This document shows positions 15,863 through 23,612 of a DNA stretch of 33,950 nucleotides, piece by piece (positions within the stretch are counted from its first letter, which is position 1; every line of letters begins with the position of its first letter). Position numbers and translations under genes: made by a program. Origin of the DNA: Candidatus Magasanikiibacteriota bacterium (GTDB lineage Bacteria > Patescibacteriota > Patescibacteriia > Magasanikbacterales > GWA2-37-8); assembly GCA_943359595.1 (NCBI GenBank), contig CALRIA010000006.1, positions 1-33,950 of the forward strand, read 5' to 3'. Under the pieces are notes generated by a model, which saw only the letters and a list, made by a program, of their open reading frames with translations, had not been told where the DNA came from and searched no databases.

Positions 15863-18649
15863 TTATATCACGTTGCGAAATAATCTAAAACCGATATAGG
15901 CTCCAACGATGAGAGCACTACCGCCAGATATTTCTAAGATTTTTTTAACGTTTCTTTTGGTCGGAGTATCTAGTGGGAGATTGTCCAATGTTTTATTTTC
16001 GTCTGTCTGTGGTTTGCCAGCACTCAACTCTTGTTGTGGTTTTTCGATGTTTTCTTTTTTTATATTTTTAAATATAGTTTTAGTCAATTTAATTTCTGGT
16101 TTTGTTTGGGTGTTTGTATTTTTTGGTGTAATAGTATTGACGGTGGCAGTAGTAGCCGCCAAAGCTGTAGTGGTAGATATAGTCGTAGTTGTGATGACTT
16201 GGGTCGTACTAGTGGATATTATAGTTGTAGTTGTTATGGTTGTAGTAGTAACAGATGTTAATGCACTCCCGCCACTAAATATTGGTGTAGGTGCAGTGGT
16301 CATTGATTTAGGTTCTAATATAATTGGCCAAGAAAGTCCTAATAATGCTGGTACTGCATGTTTGGTTCCAAACCAATCTACACCACCATCCCAAGATTGA
16401 GTGAAGTGATCATTGTCCAAAGCGGTTAAAATATACCATGGATTTTTTCCGTTGGAGTTGAACCAATTTGTTTGATTTTCACCCAAAGCATTAATTCCCA
16501 TCATTGCCCAGCCGGTAGTGAGAGCATCGGAAACGCCGTAACCCCAACCACCATCAGTAAGCTGTTGAGATTTCAGATATTGTTTGGCTTTTATGAAAAT
16601 GTTTGCGTCTATAGTAGCACCATTATTTTGAGCGTATTTCAAAGCATTTATGGCTGCACCGGTAAGATCTGCTGATTCGTATGGACCTGGATAGGCAAAA
16701 CCACCATCGGCTTGTTGGTTTGTTTTGATGGTCGTTAGAGTGGTCTGAACTACTGGAGAATTTTGATCTTCTCCAATAGCGATAGCCGCAATCAAACCAA
16801 AGACATCATCATTAATTCCAGTTTGTCCAAAATTATTATTTTGTACGCAGGAATTTAATTTAGTTTTTAATGTCATTATTTTGGAATCATTTTTTGATAC
16901 GCCACTGGCGAGTAATCCTAAGATATGACGAGGATAGGCGGCACAGTTATTGAGCTCATTATCAAGTAAATTATTGTCATAATTATATACATAATTATAA
17001 AGTGATGATGTACCATTTTTTATATCATCGGCGTAGATATTTTTGGCGGCAAAGGTTATCGCCAACCAATCCGAAGTTCCTCCATCCACAATTTTCCCAT
17101 CGCTACCTTGATTAGATTTTATGAAGGTGATTAATTTATTTACAGTGTCATTGATTTTTATATCGGAAATAATTTGGTTACTGTTTCCACCTGGCCCACC
17201 TCCAGTGCCAGGATTTGTACTGGTAGTAGATGTAGCGTTTTGCTCAGTGCTGGTTGGGTACAACGTCATTAGTGGACTAGAGGCAAACCCTATTTTTCCA
17301 CCATATATAGTTATTGTATTAGTGGAAGTAATTGGAAAATAAAATGTGCCATTATTATTTTCAACTAGTGCATCGTTTATTAACAGCGTGCTACTAGTGG
17401 CTGGGTTCCAAGTCGGACTAAAAGATTGGTCAAAGCCAAATTGTTCCAATGTGATCGTGCTGGTTGACCCCACGATTGGTGTAGATGTGTTGGCAGTGAT
17501 TTTTAATGGGAGAACGTCATATGTTAACAACAAACTTTCATTTAGAGTTAAAATGTGTTTGTTTAGAGCTGTTTGTCCGTAATTCAAATCATTAAACCAA
17601 TTCCAGTAAATACCGTTATTATTTTGATTGTTTTGGTAAGAATTTATTGAATTTAAAAACATGTCTGTGCCAAAAGTTGACCAATCAGTTGTTAGCCCAG
17701 ATTGTTTTAGAGTACACATAGCGTTTAAAGTAGAAGTTTGACTGCCGTCGATTTCTGGGCAAGCTGTTACAGGTAAATTTGAGAATGAGAAGCCTTCTTG
17801 GCTAGTCACAACATTTAAATTTATTGATGTGGTGGCCGCTGTATTTATAGGGGCTGGATCAGGAGTGGAAGTGACATCTGGCGAGGATGTTGGTGCTACG
17901 TAAGGCTCAAAAGAAAAGTTCTTGACAATCAATTCGCTAGTAGTCGCGTTAGTCGGTGTAGAGCCATTTATTTGCCAAAAATTTATATGAGCACGTTCAG
18001 AAGCATCTTGGAAGTTTACTGATCCATCGCCTTGTTCGTATCTTTTCCAGCCAGATCCAATATCGAATCCACTTTCATCAACTGTGCGAAAAGCCACCGA
18101 GTCAGGTTTCCAGTCTATAATATTTTTTGAAAAATCATTGTTTAAAGATACGCTCTGATTTAGTTGGTTGAGATCATTGTATGGTTCAGGTTGTACGGTG
18201 TAGTGTAAATTGGTACTATTAGGAATTTGCCAATAAGAATATTCAATATCCAATTCGTGCTGGTCATTTTTATATATAAAAGGAGCGGCTACTAGGTTGG
18301 CATCAATTTTATCTACGGGAGATTCAAAATCAAAAGTATATTTTCCATATCCCAGAGAATGATCCAAAGTTACCTCAGAGGAATACCAACTTCCGTCTGG
18401 ACGTTGAGAAACGAATAGATGTAGTTTGCCATTAGTATCAACATTTACATCATTCTGGTCATTTGCAACTGTACTTCCCCAACTATTTCCTCCTGGGCCC
18501 ATTGTTTCTCCTGGAGCTGTTTCTTTAACGTCCCAAGTATATTTGGAAAAATCAACTGTACGTGCGTAAACTAAATTAACACCAGATGATAAACTGATTA
18601 TTATACCAACGACTATCAATAATTTGTTTTTAAAATTTAGCTTTTTCAT
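15863..18649 (-). CDS. Large surface-anchored multidomain protein: signal peptide, GH16-like domain, DUF4430-like domain, alpha/alpha-toroid (prenyltransferase/transcobalamin-like) repeats, Thr-rich stalk, C-terminal TM
   Basis: HELDIEYSYWQI (GH16 ExDxE); INLNVVTSQEGF..GIYWNWFNDLNYGQTALNKHILTLNESLLLTYDVLPLKI (DUF4430-like); QADGGFAYPGPYESADLTGAAINALKYAQ and QQLTDGGWGYGVSDALTTGWAMMGINAL (toroid repeats); VTTTTITTTTIISTSTT stalk; terminal hydrophobic segment. Confidence 0.8.
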   Translation of the reverse strand: MKKLNFKNKLLIVVGIIISLSSGVNLVYARTVDFSKYTWDVKETAPGETMGPGGNSWGSTVANDQNDVNVDTNGKLHLFVSQRPDGSWYSSEVTLDHSLGYGKYTFDFESPVDKIDANLVAAPFIYKNDQHELDIEYSYWQIPNSTNLHYTVQPEPYNDLNQLNQSVSLNNDFSKNIIDWKPDSVAFRTVDESGFDIGSGWKRYEQGDGSVNFQDASERAHINFWQINGSTPTNATTSELIVKNFSFEPYVAPTSSPDVTSTPDPAPINTAATTSINLNVVTSQEGFSFSNLPVTACPEIDGSQTSTLNAMCTLKQSGLTTDWSTFGTDMFLNSINSYQNNQNNNGIYWNWFNDLNYGQTALNKHILTLNESLLLTYDVLPLKITANTSTPIVGSTSTITLEQFGFDQSFSPTWNPATSSTLLINDALVENNNGTFYFPITSTNTITIYGGKIGFASSPLMTLYPTSTEQNATSTTSTNPGTGGGPGGNSNQIISDIKINDTVNKLITFIKSNQGSDGKIVDGGTSDWLAITFAAKNIYADDIKNGTSSLYNYVYNYDNNLLDNELNNCAAYPRHILGLLASGVSKNDSKIMTLKTKLNSCVQNNNFGQTGINDDVFGLIAAIAIGEDQNSPVVQTTLTTIKTNQQADGGFAYPGPYESADLTGAAINALKYAQNNGATIDANIFIKAKQYLKSQQLTDGGWGYGVSDALTTGWAMMGINALGENQTNWFNSNGKNPWYILTALDNDHFTQSWDGGVDWFGTKHAVPALLGLSWPIILEPKSMTTAPTPIFSGGSALTSVTTTTITTTTIISTSTTQVITTTTISTTTALAATTATVNTITPKNTNTQTKPEIKLTKTIFKNIKKENIEKPQQELSAGKPQTDENKTLDNLPLDTPTKRNVKKILEISGGSALIVGAYIGFRLFRNVI

Positions 18650-19238
18650 ATTTCCAAGTTATTAAATCATTATTTTTTAAAGTGTATATTGATATGCCCA
18701 TCTTGGCCGATTGACCGTTGATGTAATAGATCCAGTATTCTCCGGTTTGATTATTGTTTTTTAACCAGTCAATTTCTTCTAAAAATTCTCCCATGCCACT
18801 AAACTCTTTCATAGTCGCGCTGATTTTTTGATCAGTAACTAATTTTTGCATCGCATCATAGGCAGTGGCTTTGTCCGGAAGTTGAAGTGAATATTTTTTG
18901 TCGGTTATTTCTATTGTGACATTGATTGGATTTTTTATTTCTTCATTTTTGATGTCTGGTTTTTTGATTATTTCAGTGGTCGTGGTTGTGGTATCAATTT
19001 TTGTAACGGCGGTGTTGGTATTTTTTTTATCAACTAATTTAGCAGTCGCAGTAGTCGATACCGCCGGCTGATTTTCTGAGATAGCCGTATTTGTAGCTAC
19101 ATCAGACCAAGTGATATTTTGTGGTGGTGGTTGTGTAACTATTTTTTTTGGTTGGTCTGATAAAAGTAGATAAGCACCACTGGTCAAAAATACAAAAATG
19201 AGGATAGAAAATAGTCGCGCCAGGTGTTTATTATGCAT
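18630..19238 (-). CDS. Exported DUF4430 (transcobalamin C-terminal-like) domain protein
   Basis: N-terminal hydrophobic segment; INVTIEITDKKYSLQLPDKATAYDAMQKL..SGMGEFLEEIDWLKNNNQTGEYWIYYINGQSAKMGISIYTLKNNDLITWKYEKAKF. ATG at 19238; ORF-track start 19247 is a TTG. Confidence 0.8.
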   Translation of the reverse strand: MHNKHLARLFSILIFVFLTSGAYLLLSDQPKKIVTQPPPQNITWSDVATNTAISENQPAVSTTATAKLVDKKNTNTAVTKIDTTTTTTEIIKKPDIKNEEIKNPINVTIEITDKKYSLQLPDKATAYDAMQKLVTDQKISATMKEFSGMGEFLEEIDWLKNNNQTGEYWIYYINGQSAKMGISIYTLKNNDLITWKYEKAKF

Positions 19239-19253
19239 ATTGTGCAATAAATT

Positions 19254-19282
19254 AAAAAAATCTTTCCCGATACGAAAAGATT
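19254..19282 (-). terminator. Rho-independent terminator forming the riboswitch expression platform
   Basis: Minus strand AATCTTT-TCGTATCGGG-AAAGATTTTTTT between the aptamer and the first gene; TCGGG in the loop can pair with upstream TCCCGA (plus 19303-19308). Confidence 0.65.
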
Positions 19283-19311
19283 CAAAAAGAGAATACTCCT
19301 GCTCGGGATAA

Positions 19312-19404
19312 CTGTTATTTGAAGACCGGACTTGTCCCTGAACTAGTCAAGGCGTTACCGTTGCGGCACAGTGGAGGAATAGACCTCACTTCCACAAATA
19401 ACAG
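19312..19404 (-). ncRNA. Cobalamin riboswitch (short form)
   Basis: Minus strand: P1 CTGTTATTTG..CAAATAACAG (perfect 10 bp); core GGAAGTGAGGTCTATTCCTCCACTGTGCCGCAACGGTAACG resembling the B12-box GGAA..GGTG.AA.TCC..ACTGT.CCGCAAC.GTAA; then AAGTCCGG. Confidence 0.85.
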
Positions 19405-19424
19405 ATAAATTGTTCTTAGTTGGT

Positions 19425-19453
19425 AGCCTATCAGGCAAATTAGTCTTTGTCAA
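19425..19453 (-). promoter_or_regulatory. Putative promoter of riboswitch transcript
   Basis: Minus strand TTGACA (19453-19448), 17-nt spacer, TAGGCT (19430-19425). Confidence 0.45.
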
Positions 19454-20156
19454 AAAGACCTGTGTACAACCTAAAAATGGTAATAAAAAATTCGTAGACA
19501 TCTTTATTGGACAATTTGGATTTACCTAGTTTACGGTCAGTAAATGTTACTGGGATTTCTTTAATATGAAATTTATTTTTTTGAGTACGGAATAGCATTT
19601 CTTCTTGAAAAGCATAACCGTTGCTTTTGATTGTATCCAAATTTATTTTTTCTAATACTTCTCGTCGATAACAACGAAAACCGGCCGTGACGTCTTTGGT
19701 TCGCAAGCGTAAAAAGGTGCGAGCAAGTAGCATGGCACCATGACTCACTAGTTTCCTTCTCCAATTCCAACCGACAATTTTTCCACCTTTAATTTTTCTT
19801 GATCCGATAGCCAAGTGAAACCCATCAGTACAAACTTCAATCAAACGTGACAAATCTTTTGGATCATGTGAAAAATCTGCATCCATTTCTATTATTAAGT
19901 CTGCACCTAGTGCCAAAGCTTTTTTAAATCCGGCGACGTAAGCACTGCCTAGTCCAAGTTTATTGTAGCGTTTGATGAGATAGAGATTTGGATAGATTGT
20001 TTGTGCAGGGACGACCAGCTCAGCGGTTTTGTCTGGAGAATTATCATCCACCACAATTACTTTTAAATTTTCTATCGGTTGAGCAAAAATATCGTTAATA
20101 AGGTTAACAATATTATCCCGCTCATTGTAAGTGGGTATGATTACGGTGGTTTGCAT
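19440..20156 (-). CDS. Family 2 glycosyltransferase (dolichol/polyprenol-phosphate mannosyltransferase-like)
   Basis: VIIPTYNERDNIVNLI, VVDDNSPDKTAEL, EMDADFSHDPKDL, SRKIKGGKIVGWNWRRKLVSHGA. Confidence 0.93.
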   Translation of the reverse strand: MQTTVIIPTYNERDNIVNLINDIFAQPIENLKVIVVDDNSPDKTAELVVPAQTIYPNLYLIKRYNKLGLGSAYVAGFKKALALGADLIIEMDADFSHDPKDLSRLIEVCTDGFHLAIGSRKIKGGKIVGWNWRRKLVSHGAMLLARTFLRLRTKDVTAGFRCYRREVLEKINLDTIKSNGYAFQEEMLFRTQKNKFHIKEIPVTFTDRKLGKSKLSNKDVYEFFITIFRLYTGLFDKD

Positions 20157-20159
20157 AAG

Positions 20160-21008
20160 TTATTTTTTGGCGTTCTGTTTAGCGCAGAGAACAGTATTTT
20201 GTAAGAGGAGTGCTACAGTAATTGGTCCAACTCCGCCAGGAGTAGGTGTAAAGTAACTAGCTTTTGGTAAAATTTCTTCTTTATTGGCGTCGCCGTACAT
20301 TTTTCCATTTTCAAAAACAATGCCGGTATCAATAACAATTGTTCCCAGCTTAACCATATCACCGCGTAATAAATCTTTTTTTCCAACTCCGGTCACAATG
20401 ACATCGGCCATTAAACATTTTTCTTTGGTGTCACGAGTGCGGCTGTTGCAAGTGATTACACTAGCACCAGCGTTTGATAAAATTATGGCGAGTGGTTTGC
20501 CTACTAGGGCACCCATGCCGACAATGGTAATATTTTTTCCCACTAAATCAAAATTTAATTCTTTTAAAATAGTAACGACTGCAAAAGGGGTTGGTGGAAA
20601 AATGTAGTTTGTATTCATTACTAATTTACCGATATTGGCATCAGTCAAACAGTCGACGTCGATTTTTGGATCAACCGCATTGATAACTTCGGAAGTGTAC
20701 AATTTTTCTGGTAATGGTAGCTGAATAATTAGACCAGATAGGTTTTCTTTTTTTTGTAGATTTTTAATTTCGGTAATTAATTTATTTTTGCTCACAGAAG
20801 CAGGAAATTTTTTTAAGACAAAGCTAATCCCAGCGGTTTCGGCAGCTTGTTGTTTTTTGTTGACGTAAGTTTGAGATGGAAGATCGTTGCCAACCAAAAT
20901 AACACCCAATTTAGGTTTGATGTTTTTCTTTTTTAACTTTTGTACTTCCAGTGCTATTGAGATACGGATTTTTTCGGCGATAGTTTTGCCATCGATAAGT
21001 TCACCCAT
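20160..21008 (-). CDS. folD: Bifunctional methylenetetrahydrofolate dehydrogenase/cyclohydrolase
   Basis: MGELIDGKTIAEKIR start; VGNDLPSQTYVNKKQQAAE, GLIIQLPLPE, VDCLTDANIGKL, PPTPFAVV, TPTPGGVGPITVALL. Confidence 0.96.
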   Translation of the reverse strand: MGELIDGKTIAEKIRISIALEVQKLKKKNIKPKLGVILVGNDLPSQTYVNKKQQAAETAGISFVLKKFPASVSKNKLITEIKNLQKKENLSGLIIQLPLPEKLYTSEVINAVDPKIDVDCLTDANIGKLVMNTNYIFPPTPFAVVTILKELNFDLVGKNITIVGMGALVGKPLAIILSNAGASVITCNSRTRDTKEKCLMADVIVTGVGKKDLLRGDMVKLGTIVIDTGIVFENGKMYGDANKEEILPKASYFTPTPGGVGPITVALLLQNTVLCAKQNAKK

Positions 21009-21048
21009 ATTTTGTTGATTATGTTCGTATATTAACATAATTGAACAA

Positions 21049-21073
21049 AAAAATCCAGCTATAGACTGGATTT
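21049..21073 (-). terminator. Terminator of tRNA-Gln
   Basis: Minus strand AAATCCAG-TCTATAG-CTGGATTTTTTT. Confidence 0.8.
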
Positions 21074-21074
21074 G

Positions 21075-21145
21075 TTCCGAGACTTGGATTCGAACCAAGA
21101 TAAGCAGCTTCAGAGGCTACTGTCCTACCATTAGACGATCTCGGA
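21075..21145 (-). tRNA. tRNA-Gln (anticodon CTG)
   Basis: Minus strand TCCGAGATCGTCTAATGGTAGGACAGTAGCCTCTGAAGCTGCTTATCTTGGTTCGAATCCAAGTCTCGGAA; 7-bp acceptor stem, anticodon loop CTCTGAA, T-loop TTCGAAT. Confidence 0.95.
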
Positions 21146-21190
21146 ATAATTGGTATTACATCACGATTTAACTATATTTTTGCCTTATTG

Positions 21191-22021
21191 TCAAGAAGAT
21201 ATCGGATCACCAGTTTTTAAATTATCTAATCTTTTTTTCGTGACAATATGAATTTTGTTCCATTTCCAACCGTTTTTCTTAAATATCTCTGAAGATGCAA
21301 TATGGTATTTGATATCGTGTTTGACTAAATAAACTTTTGGATCATTTTTTTCTTTAAATAAAATTTTTGAATCAGTAAATAATACTCTGTGTGGCCCATC
21401 GGCATGTCTAGTTTTATAGTTAAAGTCGTGTAAATTTGTCATTATAGCGTCGTATTTGTAACGAAAACCAGCCCCAGTCTTTGAATCACCATTATCATTG
21501 GTAATAAATTCCTTGGTGTTATCGTCAAAACCAATTATTACCAAAACATGATAATAAGATCCACCAGCACGGAAGCGATGATTTTTGTTTACTATATTTT
21601 TCATATAAAGCATGGCAATCACTGGACGCCCTTCGGTTAATTCACTTTTAATTTCTTCTAAAGTTGGATTTTCTTTGATTGTGGCTGAGATGTCAGTGTA
21701 ATCATTAATCAACTTAGCAGTTCGAGTAGTGTCTGTATCAGCATTACTTCCAAAAATTTTATTTTCAATTTTAAATAACGACGACATATTAGCGATAGCA
21801 ATTTGTTTGGTGGTAGTTTCGTAGCCAAAATAGTAGCCTTCAACCATCACGATACTAGCTTCTTCACAGGCGTTGTTCCATGGTTTTGTCCAGGTACCGT
21901 TTGGAATTTCTGAAGTATACGGGACTTTTAATTTAGTTAAATTTTGATTTTCGGCTAAAGCAGTATTGCTTGAGAACAATAAAGAAAAAAATAAAAATAT
22001 TGCTAGATATTTTTTGGTCAT
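21191..22021 (-). CDS. Exported C39-like (papain-fold) peptidase family protein
   Basis: Signal peptide MTKKYLAIFLFFSLLFSSNTALA; VPYTSEIPNGTWTKPWNNACEEASIVMVEGYYFG; GGSYYHVLVIIGFDDNTKEFITNDNG. Confidence 0.8.
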   Translation of the reverse strand: MTKKYLAIFLFFSLLFSSNTALAENQNLTKLKVPYTSEIPNGTWTKPWNNACEEASIVMVEGYYFGYETTTKQIAIANMSSLFKIENKIFGSNADTDTTRTAKLINDYTDISATIKENPTLEEIKSELTEGRPVIAMLYMKNIVNKNHRFRAGGSYYHVLVIIGFDDNTKEFITNDNGDSKTGAGFRYKYDAIMTNLHDFNYKTRHADGPHRVLFTDSKILFKEKNDPKVYLVKHDIKYHIASSEIFKKNGWKWNKIHIVTKKRLDNLKTGDPISS

Positions 22022-22026
22022 ATAAA

Positions 22027-23586
22027 TTAAATTATTTCCCCGCCAAATTCTGCGGCCAGATTGTTCATCTCAGTATCGTTGGTAGAAATTATTTCAGACG
22101 CGTGCACATTGCAAATAATTCTTATTCTTTCTCCCATTATTTTTTCAATTTCATCTTCTAAGCTTTTTTTAGTTTTAGCTTCTTCTACTTTGTCTTTGTG
22201 AATAGCAAATTGGAAAGTTAAATTTAAGCCAGTTTCATCAAGACTGGTAAGGATACAACTTCTGAGCACAAAAGTGAGAGATGGTATTTTTTGTGATAGG
22301 CCAGATACGATCTCATCCCATTTGGCTTTGACTTCTTCTAAAGTAGATTTTGGCGCTGAGTTGTTGGTAAAATTGCTAATGACATTTTTTATAGAACTAA
22401 CAATGATATTTGGTTTAGCGTCTTCAATTTTGGTGGTAGCTTCGATTTTAGTAACATTTTTTTTATTTTCTATAGTTGGTGTGTTGATCACGATATTTTC
22501 ATTGTTGCTAAATTGTACTGCAAATAATTCAAGTGGCAATTGTGGAATAGGTGATTGTTTGATCTCGCGTCTGCGATTTGAGATAGAATCAATCATGGCG
22601 ATAATTTTTGAAGTGAAAAACTTTTCCGATAATTTTTTAATTTTTCCGACAGTTTCTTTATCGGCATTTATTGTAGTGGTAATATCATAGCCAGTCTGAG
22701 CAATCATAATCTGACGTAAAATATCAATTAAATCCAGAGTAAATTGTTCTAAATTGAGGCCCTGATTGGCGAGCTGGTTTAAATGTTTGATTGCAGCTCT
22801 AGCATCAAGCTCGGCAATAAATTCGATAAAAGATAAAATTGAGTTGAGATCAGAAGAGGGGAGAATAGCTGCGATATCTTCATCGGAAATTTCTTTTAAA
22901 TTCAAGGTCAGAATTTGTCCTAGCAAGCTTTCGGCATCTCGCATTCCGCCTTCACTTTTATTGATAATTTTTTCTAGAACTAATTTTTCAACTTTAATTT
23001 TTTCTTGTTTGCAAATCTCTTCTAGTTTTTGCATCATTCCTTCGTGAGATATTTTCTGGAAGGCAAAACGCTGACAACGAGAAATAATAGTAGCTGGTAA
23101 TTTTTGCAATTCGGTGGTGGCTAATATAAATACGACATGAGCCGGTGGTTCTTCAATTGTTTTGAGTAGAGCGTTGAAGGCGCTAGTGGAAAGCATATGT
23201 ACTTCATCGATGATAAATATTTTGTATTTGGATTGAGTAGGTTTAAATTGAGCGTTTTCGATGATGTTTTCACGAACGTTATCAACACCTGTGTGCGAGG
23301 CGGCGTCGATTTCTATGACGTCAATATTGCGCCCTAGAGCGATTTCCTGACAAGAAGAACATTCGTTGCATGGTTCGAATTCTCCATCTTTATGATTTTT
23401 ACAATTTAGAGCTTTGGCCAAAAGACGGGCAATAGTAGTTTTGCCAACGCCACGCGGACCTGTAAAAAGATAAGCATGGGCAATTTTGTTGCCAGCAATT
23501 TCATTGGTAATAGTTTTGACTATATGTTCCTGATCGTGAATGTCAGCAAAAATTTGCGGACGGTATTTTCGGTATAATGTGGACAT
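22027..23586 (-). CDS. dnaX: DNA polymerase III subunit gamma/tau
   Basis: MSTLYRKYRPQIFADIHDQEHIVKTI, GPRGVGKTTIARLLAKALNC, zinc Cys cluster CNECSSC, IIDEVHMLSTSAFNALLKTIEEPP. Confidence 0.97.
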   Translation of the reverse strand: MSTLYRKYRPQIFADIHDQEHIVKTITNEIAGNKIAHAYLFTGPRGVGKTTIARLLAKALNCKNHKDGEFEPCNECSSCQEIALGRNIDVIEIDAASHTGVDNVRENIIENAQFKPTQSKYKIFIIDEVHMLSTSAFNALLKTIEEPPAHVVFILATTELQKLPATIISRCQRFAFQKISHEGMMQKLEEICKQEKIKVEKLVLEKIINKSEGGMRDAESLLGQILTLNLKEISDEDIAAILPSSDLNSILSFIEFIAELDARAAIKHLNQLANQGLNLEQFTLDLIDILRQIMIAQTGYDITTTINADKETVGKIKKLSEKFFTSKIIAMIDSISNRRREIKQSPIPQLPLELFAVQFSNNENIVINTPTIENKKNVTKIEATTKIEDAKPNIIVSSIKNVISNFTNNSAPKSTLEEVKAKWDEIVSGLSQKIPSLTFVLRSCILTSLDETGLNLTFQFAIHKDKVEEAKTKKSLEDEIEKIMGERIRIICNVHASEIISTNDTEMNNLAAEFGGEII

Positions 23587-23612
23587 ATTATGAATTTTAT
23601 TTCAGCTATAGT

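Noticed and set aside
15959-16260. Possible microsatellite/VNTR in the Thr-rich region of the surface protein gene
   Set aside because: Codons are varied and no exact tandem unit is apparent; better explained as a low-complexity Thr-rich stalk.
15909-17582. Plus-strand ORFs over the large surface protein gene (e.g. 15909-16400)
   Set aside because: Val-rich translations are the antisense of the Thr-rich stalk and Thr/Asn-rich coding sequence.
19239-19247. TTG start for the DUF4430 gene (MHNMHNKH)
   Set aside because: ATG at 19238 is equally placed in frame and more typical; no SD discriminates but ATG preferred.
21009-21098. N-terminal extension of FolD in the ORF track (MVRIQVSEQIQSIAGFFCSIMLIYEHNQQN)
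   Set aside because: It overlaps the tRNA-Gln 3' end and its terminator; the conserved FolD start is MGELIDGK at 21008.
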